Below are positions 1 to 8,413 of a stretch of DNA of 64,000 bases, in pieces. The DNA is from Micromonospora sp. H61. Lineage in GTDB: Bacteria > Actinomycetota > Actinomycetes > Mycobacteriales > Micromonosporaceae. The notes under the pieces are model-generated. The model saw only the letters and a program-made list of their open reading frames with translations, was not told the origin of the DNA and did no database searches. The position numbers and the translations under genes are program-made. Where the stretch lies: assembly GCF_018070325.1 (NCBI RefSeq), contig NZ_JAGPXY010000026.1, positions 1 to 64,000 on the forward strand, given 5' to 3'. Position 1 is the stretch's first letter; each line of letters opens with the position of its first letter.

Positions 1-37
1 ACCCCACCCCACCCGGCGTTGCCCGCCCTTCCCCGGG

Positions 38-93
38 TGATCAAGAGGTTTGCGTCATTTTCGATCTCCGTGATGACCGAAACCTCTTGATCA
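38..93. repeat. 14-bp perfect inverted repeat (intergenic)
   Basis: TGATCAAGAGGTTT at 38-51 is repeated as its exact reverse complement at 80-93, with a 28-bp spacer. It lies just past the 3' end of the minus-strand YbjQ gene, so it could act as a transcription terminator or be one copy of a dispersed short palindromic element. There is no T-tract. The size and style resemble the other intergenic inverted repeats near 49.5, 50.5 and 61.7 kb, although the sequence differs. Confidence 0.6.
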
Positions 94-129
94 ACACGGG
101 AGAGGGGGCCCGGTGGGCCGGTGGGTGGG

Positions 130-588
130 TTACTCGCCGGTTGGGGTTTCGGCGGCGGTTCTCAGGTTGGGGGCGCTGGCCGGTTCGGCGATGCCGCCGG
201 GAGACTCGGTGAAGCCCGCGATTTCCGCGGTCTCCGCAGCGACCGCCGGCTGGTCGGCCGGCATGACCTCGGGCATCTTGGGTACGGCGACCACCGCCGT
301 CCCGTACGCGCAGATCTCCATCCACATCTCGCCACAGTCCCGACTGTCGAACCGCATGCCGATCACCGCGTTCGCGCCGAGCCGCAGTGCCTCCTCGCCG
401 AGGCGGGCCACCGAGTCGGTGCGCCACCGGGTCAGGTTGTCCGGGGCCATCGGGTCGTACGCGCCACCGCGCAGGTTCTTCACACCCTCGCGGTACGGGT
501 TGCGCGTCCTGGCCATCGATGACACCACCTCACCGAGAATCTGGCGGATCTCGTAGCCGGGCAGTTGCTCTGTCGTCACGACCAGCAC
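130..588 (-). CDS. YbjQ/DUF74 family protein
   Basis: A 152-aa cytoplasmic protein of the YbjQ (UPF0145) family, whose members form small multimeric beta barrels of unknown function. The N-terminal block VVTTEQLPGYEIRQ (residues 3-16), the NPYREGVKNLRGGAY segment (30-44) and GANAVIGMRFD (71-81) cover the family core. Residues from about 108 on are a Pro/Ala/Glu-rich tail that usual YbjQ proteins of about 105 aa lack. The GTG at 588 is chosen because homologues begin just before the VTT motif. A second in-frame GTG at 579 is possible, and the frame stays open far upstream without homology. The ribosome-binding site is weak. Confidence 0.8.
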   Translation of the reverse strand: MLVVTTEQLPGYEIRQILGEVVSSMARTRNPYREGVKNLRGGAYDPMAPDNLTRWRTDSVARLGEEALRLGANAVIGMRFDSRDCGEMWMEICAYGTAVVAVPKMPEVMPADQPAVAAETAEIAGFTESPGGIAEPASAPNLRTAAETPTGE

Positions 589-717
589 GGTTCCGATGCT
601 GTCAGGAGTGGCGCGACCCGATCGTGTGCATTGTTCACCTGATCGGATGCTGCAAAACGACGCGGCGCGGACGGCCGGCACGTGGCCGACCATCCGCGCC
701 GAGCGGGGCGCTAACCG

Positions 718-1401
718 TCAGACACCGGCCACCGAGGTGATCCAGGCCCGGTTGTACGCAACGCTGCCGTAGTTCTGGATGCTCGACCCGTCGGCGGTGG
801 AGGCGACGCCGACCTGCTGACCGTTGTAGAACTGCGGGCCACCGGAGTCACCGCGCCAGGCGTTGCCGTTGATCCGGGTGGTGCGGATCGCCTGGCCGCC
901 GTACGCGTCGGTGGCGCTGTTGCTGGTCACCCGGACGGTGGCGGTCTTCAGCACGGTGGACGCCGAGCAGCCGCTGTAGCAGGTCATGCCCCAGCCGTAG
1001 ATCGAGTTCGTCGAGTTGATCGGCGGGTTGCTGCTGGCCAGGCTCACCGCGGAGGTGCTGACGGTGCTGGAGAGCCGCATGAGCGCGAGGTCGTAGCGGG
1101 TGTAGGTGGCGCTGACCGTGCGGGTGACCCCGCCGGAGGTGCGGTTCACGCTGCCGACGCGCACCGACATGGTGCCGCTGATGCAGTGCCGGGCGGTGAG
1201 CACCCACTGCGCGGCGATGACGCTGCCGGAGCAGGTGAACGAGCCGTTGCTGAGCACCGCGGCGGCCCAGGGCGCGGACGAGACGGTGCCGCCGCCGATG
1301 ATGGGTTGCGGGCCGGCGGGGGCGGCGGACGCGGCGGACGTGACGCCGAGGGCGCCGACCAGCGCGGTGCTGAGTACGGCGAGCAGGGGGCGGATGCGCA
1401 T
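718..1401 (-). CDS. secreted trypsin-like serine protease (S1 family)
   Basis: A 227-aa exported chymotrypsin-fold protease. Residues 1-27 form a Sec signal peptide (hydrophobic core LLAVLSTALVGALG, Ala-rich cleavage region ASAA). The mature start PIIGGG resembles the trypsin-like N-terminus, which suggests that a short propeptide is removed. The triad is visible: His72 in TARHC, Asp104 in RYDLALM and Ser186 in GDSGGP. Cys57/Cys73 likely form the disulfide around the His loop, and Cys141/Cys145 a second pair. At about 190 mature residues it is compact, like actinobacterial extracellular proteases. ATG at 1401. A good promoter lies about 100 bp upstream on the same strand. Substrate unknown. 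Confidence 0.92.
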   Translation of the reverse strand: MRIRPLLAVLSTALVGALGVTSAASAAPAGPQPIIGGGTVSSAPWAAAVLSNGSFTCSGSVIAAQWVLTARHCISGTMSVRVGSVNRTSGGVTRTVSATYTRYDLALMRLSSTVSTSAVSLASSNPPINSTNSIYGWGMTCYSGCSASTVLKTATVRVTSNSATDAYGGQAIRTTRINGNAWRGDSGGPQFYNGQQVGVASTADGSSIQNYGSVAYNRAWITSVAGV

Positions 1402-1758
1402 CGGGTGGACTCCTTGGACGGGGCGCGCCCGGGGTCGCCGGGTGCGGATGGAGCCGGGCGGCGGGATTCCCGGAGCCGGCGGAATCGACTTACGTCGATG
1501 TAGAGTAGGGCGGGACGCGATCGTTATCAAGGAGCTGATCGAGGTTGCCCAATGTAACGATTCGGCCACCCGCAGCGCCGTATTTGTCCTGCTAGGGCCG
1601 CCTGTCGCGCCTGACAGGTCCGACTGAGCGTCAGTAATGTCGATCACTGCCTGAACTGCACCCGGCCGGTGCGTCCGCGGCGATATCTGCCAGGTACGCT
1701 GGCTGCGCTCGCCCATTGTGGGTCGGCACCCAACTGCGTACACAGTCAGGAGTGCCCA
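1402..1758. other. divergent intergenic region, protease / purS
   Basis: This 357-bp gap separates the divergent protease and purS genes. It holds the minus-strand protease promoter described separately and a leader of about 95 nt in front of the protease ATG. On the plus side the purS ribosome-binding site AGGAG is at 1748-1752, and a possible -10 (TACGCT, near 1695) has no convincing -35. I saw no riboswitch-like fold and no open frame with coding character. Confidence 0.5.
1502..1530 (-). promoter_or_regulatory. sigma70-type promoter of the protease gene
   Basis: Read on the minus strand, TTGATA (1530-1525) and TACTCT (1507-1502) are separated by exactly 17 bp. Both hexamers are close to TTGACA/TATAAT, which is notable in such GC-rich DNA. 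The element points to the protease gene at 1401 and would give a 5' leader of about 95 nt. Confidence 0.6.
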
Positions 1759-2022
1759 GTGCCTCGCGTCGTCGTCGACGTCATGCTCAAGCCCGAGATC
1801 CTTGATCCGCAGGGCCAGGCCGTCGCAAACGCGCTGCCCCGGCTCGGCGTCGGTGACGTCGCCTCGGTTCGGATCGGCAGGCGGATCGAGATCGAGTTCA
1901 CCGGTGAACCGGACCTGGACCGCGCTCGGGAGATTGCCGACAAACTGCTCGCCAACCCGGTCATCGAGGACTTCACCGTCCGCCTGGTCGAGGCCGACGA
2001 GACTGCGGACGCCCGCTCGTGA
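1759..2022 (+). CDS. purS: phosphoribosylformylglycinamidine synthase subunit PurS
   Basis: An 87-aa small subunit of FGAM synthase (purine synthesis step 4). It bridges the glutaminase PurQ and the synthetase PurL. The start region PRVVVDVMLKPEILDPQGQAV and the later ALPRLG, VRIGRRIEIEF and LLANPVIEDF blocks are typical of PurS, and the length is normal. The GTG at 1759 is preceded by AGGAG at 1748-1752 (6-nt spacing). The stop overlaps the purQ start by 4 nt (GTGA), so the two are translationally coupled. Confidence 0.95.
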   Translation: MPRVVVDVMLKPEILDPQGQAVANALPRLGVGDVASVRIGRRIEIEFTGEPDLDRAREIADKLLANPVIEDFTVRLVEADETADARS

Positions 2023-2702
2023 CCGCCCGGGTCGGTGTGGTCACCTTCCCCGGCTCGCTCGACGACGGGGACGCGGCCCGGGCCGTCCGGATCGCCGGCG
2101 CTGAGCCGGTCCGGCTCTGGCACGGCGACCCGGAGCTGCACGGTGTCGACGCTGTCGTCCTGCCCGGCGGTTTCTCCTACGGTGACTACCTGCGGTGCGG
2201 TGCCATCGCCCGGTTCGCCCCGGTGATGGAGACGATCGTGGACGCCGCCCAGGGTGGTCTGCCGGTGCTCGGCATCTGCAACGGCTTCCAGATCCTCTGC
2301 GAGGCGCACCTGCTGCCCGGCGCGCTCACCCGCAACCAGCACCTGCACTTCCGCAACCGGGACCAGGTCCTGCGCATCGAGTCGGCCGGGACGGCGTGGA
2401 CCAACGCGTTCCAGCCCGGCCAGGAGGTGCTCATCCCGGTCAAGAACGGCGAGGGCTGCTACGTCGCGGACACCGCGACGCTGGACCAGCTCGAAGCCGA
2501 AGGTCGGGTGGTCGCCCGCTACGTCGGCGGCAACCCCAACGGGTCCCAGCGCGACATCGCCGCGATCACCAACGCCGCCGGCAACGTGGTCGGCATCATG
2601 CCGCACCCCGAGCACGCGGTGGAGGCGCTCACCGGCCCCTCGCTGGACGGCCTCGGCTTCTTCACGTCGGTCCTCAAGCACCTGGTGGGGGCGCCGGCAT
2701 GA
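2019..2702 (+). CDS. purQ: phosphoribosylformylglycinamidine synthase subunit PurQ (glutaminase)
   Basis: A 227-aa class I glutamine amidotransferase that supplies ammonia to PurL. The N-terminus RVGVVTFPGSLDDGDAARAV and the loop LPGGFSYGDYLRCGAIAR are diagnostic. The nucleophile Cys lies in PVLGICNGFQIL, and the catalytic His/Glu pair in GIMPHPEHAVE near the C-terminus. GTG start at 2019 overlaps purS by 4 nt. The stop is 67 bp before the purL ATG, consistent with one purSQL operon. Confidence 0.96.
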   Translation: MTARVGVVTFPGSLDDGDAARAVRIAGAEPVRLWHGDPELHGVDAVVLPGGFSYGDYLRCGAIARFAPVMETIVDAAQGGLPVLGICNGFQILCEAHLLPGALTRNQHLHFRNRDQVLRIESAGTAWTNAFQPGQEVLIPVKNGEGCYVADTATLDQLEAEGRVVARYVGGNPNGSQRDIAAITNAAGNVVGIMPHPEHAVEALTGPSLDGLGFFTSVLKHLVGAPA

Positions 2703-2769
2703 CCGGCGGCACGATCATCGGTCAGCTCAACCGCCGGCCTGGCGGGCACGAGCGCAGCGAGGAGAGGTC

Positions 2770-5439
2770 ATGACCACCCATCCGGACCCGGTACGGGACA
2801 CACCGGAGGCGTACTCCGCCCCGGCGCAGCCGGCCGAGCCGAGCCTGGCGCAGCCGGTCGCACCGGCAACCGCTCCCGCCCAGCCGGCCGCCGCCGTCTG
2901 GACCGAGGGCGTGGACACCGTGCCGCGCGCCGGTGGCACCCCGGGCGAGCTTCAGCCGTACACCGAGCTGGGCCTGCGTGACGACGAGTACGACCGGATC
3001 CGGCAGATCCTCGGCCGCCGGCCCACGCAGTCCGAGCTGGCGATGTATTCGATCATGTGGAGCGAGCACTGCTCCTACAAGTCGAGCAAGGTGCACCTGC
3101 GCCAGTTCGGCGAGAAGGCCCCGCACAGCGACCGGATGCTCGCCGGCATCGGTGAGAACGCCGGTGTCGTGCAGATCTCCGACGAGCTGGCGGTGACCTT
3201 CAAGGTCGAGTCGCACAACCACCCGAGCTTCGTCGAGCCGTACCAGGGCGCGGCGACCGGCGTCGGTGGCATCGTCCGGGACATCCTCGCCATGGGCGCC
3301 CGCCCGGTCGCGGTGATGGACCCGCTGCGCTTCGGTGCCGCTGACCACCCGGACACCGCCCGGGTGCTCACCGGTGTGGTCGCCGGCGTGGGCGGCTACG
3401 GCAACTGCCTGGGCCTGCCCAACATCGGTGGCGAGCTGGTCTTCGACCCCTCCTACCAGGGCAACCCGCTGCTCAACGCGCTCTGCCTGGGCGTGCTGCC
3501 GGTCAGTCGGCTGCAGAACAAGGCCGCCGCCGGCCCGGGCAACGTTGTCGTCCTGATGGGCGCCAAGACCGGCCGCGACGGCATCGGCGGCGTCTCCGTG
3601 CTGGCCAGCGCCACCTTCGACGAGGGCAGCGAGGCGCGCCGCCCCGCCGTGCAGGTCGGCGACCCGTTCACCGAGAAGCTGCTGATCGAGGCATGCCTCG
3701 AGCTGTACGACGGCCAACTTGTCGTCGGCATCCAGGACCTCGGCGGCGCCGGCCTGACCTGCGCGCTCACCGAGACCGCCGCCGCCGCCGGCACCGGCAT
3801 GCGGGTCTGGCTGGAGCGGGTGCCGCTGCGCGAGCCCTCGATGGACCCGCACGAGATCCTGGCCAGCGAGTCGCAGGAACGGATGCTGCTGGTCGTCGCG
3901 CCGGACAAGCTCGACGCGGTGCTCAAGACCTGCGACAAGTGGGGCGTCCTCGCCACCGCGATCGGTGAGGTCACCGCACCGGAGCCGGACGGCAGCCCGG
4001 GTCGACTGCTGATCACCTGGCAGGACCACCTGGTCGTCGACGTGCCGCCCGGTTCGCTGGTCGACGACGGCCCGGTCTACGCCCGGCCGATGCGCGAGCC
4101 GGCCGACCTGATCCTGCTCCAGGCCGACCGGGCCGAGACGCTGCCCCGCCCGGCCGACCCGGAGGCGCTGCGGGAGACAGTGCTGCGCATGATCGCGTCG
4201 CCCAACCTGGCCGACAAGAGCTGGGTCACCGAGCAGTACGACCGCTACGTGCTGGGCAACACAGTGCTCGCCCAGCCGGAGGACGGCGGCGTGATCCGGA
4301 TCGACGAGCGGACCGGTCTCGGCGTGGCGCTGTCGGTCGACGGCAACGGCCGGTACGCCCGACTGGACCCGTACAACGGCACCAAGCTGGCCCTGGCTGA
4401 GGCGTACCGGAACGTGGCGGTGACCGGCGCGAAGCCGATCGCCGTGACCGACTGCCTCAACTTCGGCTCGCCGGAGGACCCGGGCGTGATGTGGCAGTTC
4501 GCCGAGGCCGTGCGCGGCCTGGCGGACGGCTGCCTGGAGCTGGGCATCCCGGTGACCGGCGGCAACGTCAGCTTCTACAACCAGACCGGCGCGGCGGCCA
4601 TCCACCCGACCCCGGTGGTCGGCGTGCTGGGCGTGCTGGACAACGTCGCCGACCGGGTGCCGATGGGCTTCGTGCCGCGCGCCGGTGGCGACCACGACCA
4701 GCTCTACCTGCTCGGCGAGACGAACGTGGAGCTGTCCGGCTCGGAGTGGGCCTGGGTGACGCACGAGCACCTCGGCGGTATTCCGCCGCAGGTCGACCTT
4801 CTCCGCGAGAAGGCGCTCGCCGAGTTGCTGGCCGAGGCGGCCCGCGTCGGTCACCTGGCCTCCGCGCACGACCTCTCCGACGGGGGCCTGGCCCAGAGCC
4901 TGGTCGAGTCCTGCCTGCGTCGCGGCGTCGGTGCCCGGGTCGCGGTGCCGGAGCAGTTCGCCGAGGGCTCGATGCCGTTCGTCTACCTGTTCAGCGAGTC
5001 CGCCACGCGGGCGCTGGTCTCGGTGCCGCGCGGCCACGACAAGGCGTTCGCGGCGCTCTGCGCCGAGCGGGGCGTGCCGTTCGAGCTGATCGGCGTCACC
5101 GACCCGTCCGGTGGTGCGCTCGAGGTGCACGGCCAGTTCCGGATCGGCCTGGACGAGCTGCGGACCGCGCACACCGAGACGTTGCCGCGCCTCTTCGGGG
5201 GCTCGGCGGCCGTCGAGGTGCCCGCGCCGGCTGCCGGTGTGGCGGGTGCGGTCGAGGCCGTCCCGCTGCCGGTCGCGCCGGCTGAGTCGGTCGACGCGGC
5301 GGCGGTGGTCTCCGAGCCGATCGCTTCCTCGGGTCCTTCTCCGGAGACCGGCGCGGTCGAGCCGATCGGGTCGGAGCAGCCCGGTGGGGCGTCCGAGTCT
5401 GACTCCGGTGACACCGAGCCGTCGCCTGACGAGCGCTGA
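2770..5439 (+). CDS. purL: phosphoribosylformylglycinamidine synthase subunit PurL
   Basis: An 889-aa ATP-dependent FGAM synthase large subunit of the small (purSQL) type. The family core begins near residue 58 with ELQPYTELGLRDDEYDRI, followed by MWSEHCSYKSSK, the ESHNHPSFVEPYQGAATGVGG substrate/ATP site and GGxGLTCALTE, and ends around LRTAHTETLPRLFG (about 797-810). The protein is longer than the usual 740-770 aa because of an Ala/Pro-rich N-terminal extension (1-57) and an acidic Ala/Pro/Ser/Glu tail (about 813-889), both of low complexity. ATG at 2770 follows a strong GGAGAGG at 2761-2767. A start downstream of the extension is possible but has no comparable ribosome-binding site. Confidence 0.95.
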   Translation: MTTHPDPVRDTPEAYSAPAQPAEPSLAQPVAPATAPAQPAAAVWTEGVDTVPRAGGTPGELQPYTELGLRDDEYDRIRQILGRRPTQSELAMYSIMWSEHCSYKSSKVHLRQFGEKAPHSDRMLAGIGENAGVVQISDELAVTFKVESHNHPSFVEPYQGAATGVGGIVRDILAMGARPVAVMDPLRFGAADHPDTARVLTGVVAGVGGYGNCLGLPNIGGELVFDPSYQGNPLLNALCLGVLPVSRLQNKAAAGPGNVVVLMGAKTGRDGIGGVSVLASATFDEGSEARRPAVQVGDPFTEKLLIEACLELYDGQLVVGIQDLGGAGLTCALTETAAAAGTGMRVWLERVPLREPSMDPHEILASESQERMLLVVAPDKLDAVLKTCDKWGVLATAIGEVTAPEPDGSPGRLLITWQDHLVVDVPPGSLVDDGPVYARPMREPADLILLQADRAETLPRPADPEALRETVLRMIASPNLADKSWVTEQYDRYVLGNTVLAQPEDGGVIRIDERTGLGVALSVDGNGRYARLDPYNGTKLALAEAYRNVAVTGAKPIAVTDCLNFGSPEDPGVMWQFAEAVRGLADGCLELGIPVTGGNVSFYNQTGAAAIHPTPVVGVLGVLDNVADRVPMGFVPRAGGDHDQLYLLGETNVELSGSEWAWVTHEHLGGIPPQVDLLREKALAELLAEAARVGHLASAHDLSDGGLAQSLVESCLRRGVGARVAVPEQFAEGSMPFVYLFSESATRALVSVPRGHDKAFAALCAERGVPFELIGVTDPSGGALEVHGQFRIGLDELRTAHTETLPRLFGGSAAVEVPAPAAGVAGAVEAVPLPVAPAESVDAAAVVSEPIASSGPSPETGAVEPIGSEQPGGASESDSGDTEPSPDER

Positions 5440-5443
5440 GGCG

Positions 5444-6199
5444 TTGACGGCCGCCGTCTACGGCCAACCTGGATCGGGTGCCCGGTTCGACTGGGGGCTG
5501 ACCGGGGCGGCCGAACTCGGCAGGGTCTGCGCGGCGCTGGTGGTGGTGGACGTTCTCTCGTTCACCACCGCCGTGGAGGTGGCGGTCGCCAGGGGCATGC
5601 GGGTGCACCCGTTCCCCTGGGGTGAGCAGGCCGCCGAGTACGCCCTCCGGGTCGGTGCGACCGCTGCTGTCGGGCGGCGGCAGACGACCGCGGAACATCG
5701 GTGGTCGCTCTCGCCCGCCGCGCTGAGCAGCGCACCAGTGGTGGCGGACCTCGTGCTGCCCTCCCCGAACGGCTCGGCCATCAGCGCCGCCGCCAGCGCC
5801 ACCGGCCTGCCGGTGGTCGCGGCGTGCCTGCGCAACGCACGCGCCGTCGGGCAATGGCTGCGCCGCCAGGGGTACGGCACGCTGGACGCCCCGATCGGCG
5901 TGATCGCCTCGGGGGAGCGGTGGCCGGACGGTTCGCTGCGCCCGTCGGTGGAGGACCAACTCGGCGCCGCCTCGGTGCTGGACGCCCTCTCCGGCGTGCC
6001 GGGTGGGCTCTCGGTGGAGGCGGCCATGGCGCTCGCCGCGCTGGCGAGCACCCCGGACCTGCCCGCCGCGGTGCGTGGCAGCGTCTCCGGACGGGAGTTG
6101 ACCGAGAGCGGCTTCGCCGCGGACGTGGACGTCGCCGTCCGGATCGGCGTGTCGGACGTCGTGCCGGTGCTGCACCAGGGCGTTTTCTCCGCCGCCTGA
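5444..6199 (+). CDS. comB: 2-phosphosulfolactate phosphatase family protein (ComB-like)
   Basis: About 251 aa, of the ComB family, which in methanogens hydrolyses 2-phosphosulfolactate in coenzyme M synthesis. Actinobacteria lack that pathway, so the physiological substrate here is open. Family features are the LVVVDVLSFTTAVEVAVARG block near the N-terminus, LPSPNGSAISAAAS, VVAACLRNARAVG and the GERWPDGSLRPSVEDQLGAA segment. The start is unsure: TTG at 5444 lies 5 nt after the purL stop with GAGG only 2 nt away, and an in-frame GTG at 5408 would overlap purL by 32 nt. The position argues for co-transcription with purSQL. Confidence 0.8.
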   Translation: MTAAVYGQPGSGARFDWGLTGAAELGRVCAALVVVDVLSFTTAVEVAVARGMRVHPFPWGEQAAEYALRVGATAAVGRRQTTAEHRWSLSPAALSSAPVVADLVLPSPNGSAISAAASATGLPVVAACLRNARAVGQWLRRQGYGTLDAPIGVIASGERWPDGSLRPSVEDQLGAASVLDALSGVPGGLSVEAAMALAALASTPDLPAAVRGSVSGRELTESGFAADVDVAVRIGVSDVVPVLHQGVFSAA

Positions 6200-6219
6200 C
6201 CGCGCCTGACCGCCGCCAG

Positions 6220-6251
6220 AAACGGCCACCCGGATCTCCGGGTGGCCGTTT
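6220..6251. terminator. bidirectional terminator between comB and the minus-strand gene at 6270
   Basis: A perfect 14-bp stem: AAACGGCCACCCGG (6220-6233), loop ATCT, and the reverse complement at 6238-6251 ending in TTT. It sits between two convergent genes, and the A-rich and T-rich ends serve both directions. Confidence 0.85.
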
Positions 6252-6269
6252 CCATGTGCTGTGGTGGGG

Positions 6270-8252
6270 TCAGTCGTCCAGCCAGTCGAGGCGGCGACCG
6301 CCGCGCTCGGTCGGCGGCGGCGGAGTGTCCGGCCGGTTCCGCCCGGCGGGCTGGCCGTAGCCGCCCTGGTCGTAGCCCCGGTCGTCGTAGCCGCCGCGCT
6401 GCTGCGGAGGCTCCTGGCCGTAGTTGCCGCCTTGGTCGTATCCACCGGCGGGCTGGCCGTAGCCGCCCTGGTCGTAGCCCCGGTCGTCGTAGCCGCCGCG
6501 CTGCTGCGGAGGCTCCTGACCGTAGTTGCCGCCTTGGTCGTATCCACCGGCCGGTTGACCGTAGCCGCCCTGGTCGTACCCGCCAGCCTCCGGAGCGCCG
6601 TATCCGGCGGTCGGCTCTGCGGCGCGACCGCCGTACGGGGCGGCGTCGGGCTGGCCGTACCCCTGCCCCTGCTCCGGCTGGTAGACGCCGGTGGCGTAAG
6701 GGTCGGCCGGGGCCGGGTACTGGGTGCTGTCGCCGGTGTACCGGCCGGTCGGCTCGTCGAACCGCTCGCCGTAGGCCGCTCCGCCAGCGGGAGCCGGCGG
6801 GTAGGCGGCGGTGCCGCCCGGGGCGTCGTAGTCACGACCGCCGTAGCCGCCACCGGAGGCTGGAGCGTTCCCGTAGCCGGCACCGGGCGCGGCACCGTAA
6901 CCGTCACCGGCCGCACCGGCACCGTACCCGCCCTCCGGGCCGGCCGGAGCGCCGTAGCCGCCACCGGAAGCCGGGGCGTTGCCGTAGCCGCCGGCACCGT
7001 ACCCGGCGGACGCTGGCTCCTCGCCGTAGCCGGCGCCGCCCCAGCCCTGCTGACCCGCGCCGCCGTACGCCTGGGCAGGCGCGCCGTACGGGTCTGGCGG
7101 AACGTCGTCGACCACCGGTCGGTGCATCATCGTCGGCGCCTCGCTCAGCGCCGCGCCGCCGACCATGGTCGGGTCTGCTCCACCGCCGGGACGACCGCCG
7201 ACCACCCGGGTCTGGTCGTCGGGGCCGCGGAACCCGCCGCGCGAGGGCGGCACCGCACCGCCGCCACCGGCAGCTGCCGGGGCGTCGTCGTCGTCGCCGT
7301 TCTCCCTGCGCTTCATCCAGAGCAGCACGATCGTGCCGACACCGGCGGCGACCAGGAGACCACCGAGCAGAATGATCAGGTACGAGCCGATGCCGCCGCT
7401 GTCCTCGTTGTTCGCGGCGTTCGCCGGAGCACCCTGGCTGGCCTCCTCGGTGGGCTCCTCCTCGGTGCCCTCCTCGGTCACCTCGTCGGTCGGGGTGGCC
7501 TCGGGGGTGGCGGACGGGGTGGCGCTGGGCGTCACCTCGACCTTGATCGCGAGGCTGATTCGTTGCCCGGTGACGGCCTGTCCGGCGGCGGCGTTGATCG
7601 TCTTGGTGGCCACCACGTTGTCGAAGCTGGCACCCAGATCGATCCGTCCGGGTGCGATCGGCTTGTCGGTGGTGCCGGTGAAGCGGAAGTCGCCGCTGCC
7701 GTTGCTGGTGGTGTCGAGCTGTCGGCCGGTGCTGTCGCGCAGCATGACCACCGCGTTCGGCACGGCCTTGCCGTTTGCCTGTGCGACTACCTTGCCGGAG
7801 ACCGACCGCACGGTCTGGTTCTGCGGCGGCGGCGGAGCGGCCTTGCCCTTCACGGTCAGCGAGACGTTGGCGGTGTCCGGGCCGGACTCGGCCTCGACAG
7901 CCACCGTGACCGTCGCGGTCGCGTCGCCGGCGTTGTCGTTGGCCGCGATCCGGACCAGCTGCGACCTCGGCTGATTGCCCAGGCCGGGCAGGTCGATCTC
8001 GCCACAACCGCTGGCACATCGAACACCCGAGGGCAGGCCGGCGAGGCTGATCGTCGCCTTGTCGTCACCGTTACCCGGTGTGACGCTCACAGTGATCGTG
8101 GCGTCGCTGCCGGCGTTTACGGTGATCGAGCCGGGGGAAACGCTGACATCTGCGGCCATGGCTGGTGTGGCGGGGACGGCGAGCAGAGCGCCGGCAACCA
8201 GCGCTACGACCACACCGGCCCGCTGCTTCCAGGCACGTCGGTGTGTTGACAC
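6270..8252 (-). CDS. exported membrane-anchored protein with Gly/Tyr/Gln-rich repeat tail
   Basis: A 660-aa protein. It has a signal peptide (residues 1-34, ending AMAA), a beta-sandwich-like region DVSVSPGSITVNAGSDATITVSV, then a carboxypeptidase-regulatory/CnaB-like domain (GKVVAQANGKAVPNAVVMLRDSTG…GDFRFTG). An acidic Thr/Glu stalk (TEEGTEEEPTEEA) and one transmembrane helix (GSYLIILLGGLLVAAGVGTIVLLW) follow, and then a basic KRRE stop-transfer. The roughly 300-residue tail after the helix, presumably cytoplasmic, is Gly/Tyr/Gln/Pro-rich with 34-aa tandem repeats. GTG at 8252 is chosen because it starts the signal peptide and follows GGAAGGCGG. Function unknown. Similar single-pass proteins occur in actinobacteria. 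Confidence 0.75.
   Translation of the reverse strand: MSTHRRAWKQRAGVVVALVAGALLAVPATPAMAADVSVSPGSITVNAGSDATITVSVTPGNGDDKATISLAGLPSGVRCASGCGEIDLPGLGNQPRSQLVRIAANDNAGDATATVTVAVEAESGPDTANVSLTVKGKAAPPPPQNQTVRSVSGKVVAQANGKAVPNAVVMLRDSTGRQLDTTSNGSGDFRFTGTTDKPIAPGRIDLGASFDNVVATKTINAAAGQAVTGQRISLAIKVEVTPSATPSATPEATPTDEVTEEGTEEEPTEEASQGAPANAANNEDSGGIGSYLIILLGGLLVAAGVGTIVLLWMKRRENGDDDDAPAAAGGGGAVPPSRGGFRGPDDQTRVVGGRPGGGADPTMVGGAALSEAPTMMHRPVVDDVPPDPYGAPAQAYGGAGQQGWGGAGYGEEPASAGYGAGGYGNAPASGGGYGAPAGPEGGYGAGAAGDGYGAAPGAGYGNAPASGGGYGGRDYDAPGGTAAYPPAPAGGAAYGERFDEPTGRYTGDSTQYPAPADPYATGVYQPEQGQGYGQPDAAPYGGRAAEPTAGYGAPEAGGYDQGGYGQPAGGYDQGGNYGQEPPQQRGGYDDRGYDQGGYGQPAGGYDQGGNYGQEPPQQRGGYDDRGYDQGGYGQPAGRNRPDTPPPPTERGGRRLDWLDD
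6349..6580. repeat. 102-bp in-frame tandem repeat
   Basis: Two nearly identical 102-bp units (6349-6450 and 6451-6552) and a partial third (from 6553 to about 6580) lie in the 3' part of the membrane protein gene. Each encodes 34 residues built from GYDQGGNYGQEPPQQRGG and YDDRGYDQGGYGQPAG. The high DNA identity suggests recent expansion, or a slippage-prone stretch where copy number may vary between strains. Confidence 0.9.
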
Positions 8253-8413
8253 GTCCACCGCCTTCCGGGCTGACTTCCCTCTGACCGGCGGGGCGCCGGG
8301 CCGGGGATCATCACGGTACGAATACGCCGTCGGCAACTATGCCTTGTCCGACTGCATGAGCGCGACCCAGGGCCAGCGTCGCGTGTCTGGCCTGGGGGTC
8401 GTATCGTCCCGTC

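Noticed and set aside
718..1401. Trypsin-like protease as the processing enzyme of the RiPP precursor
   Set aside because: It lies 10 kb away beyond the purine genes on the opposite strand, and the link would rest only on the Arg residues in the precursor.
2722..5172. Open frame of 816 codons on the minus strand opposite purL
   Set aside because: Composition is His/Arg/Val/Gly-rich, as expected from the antisense of a GC-rich gene; purL on the plus strand has clear homology.
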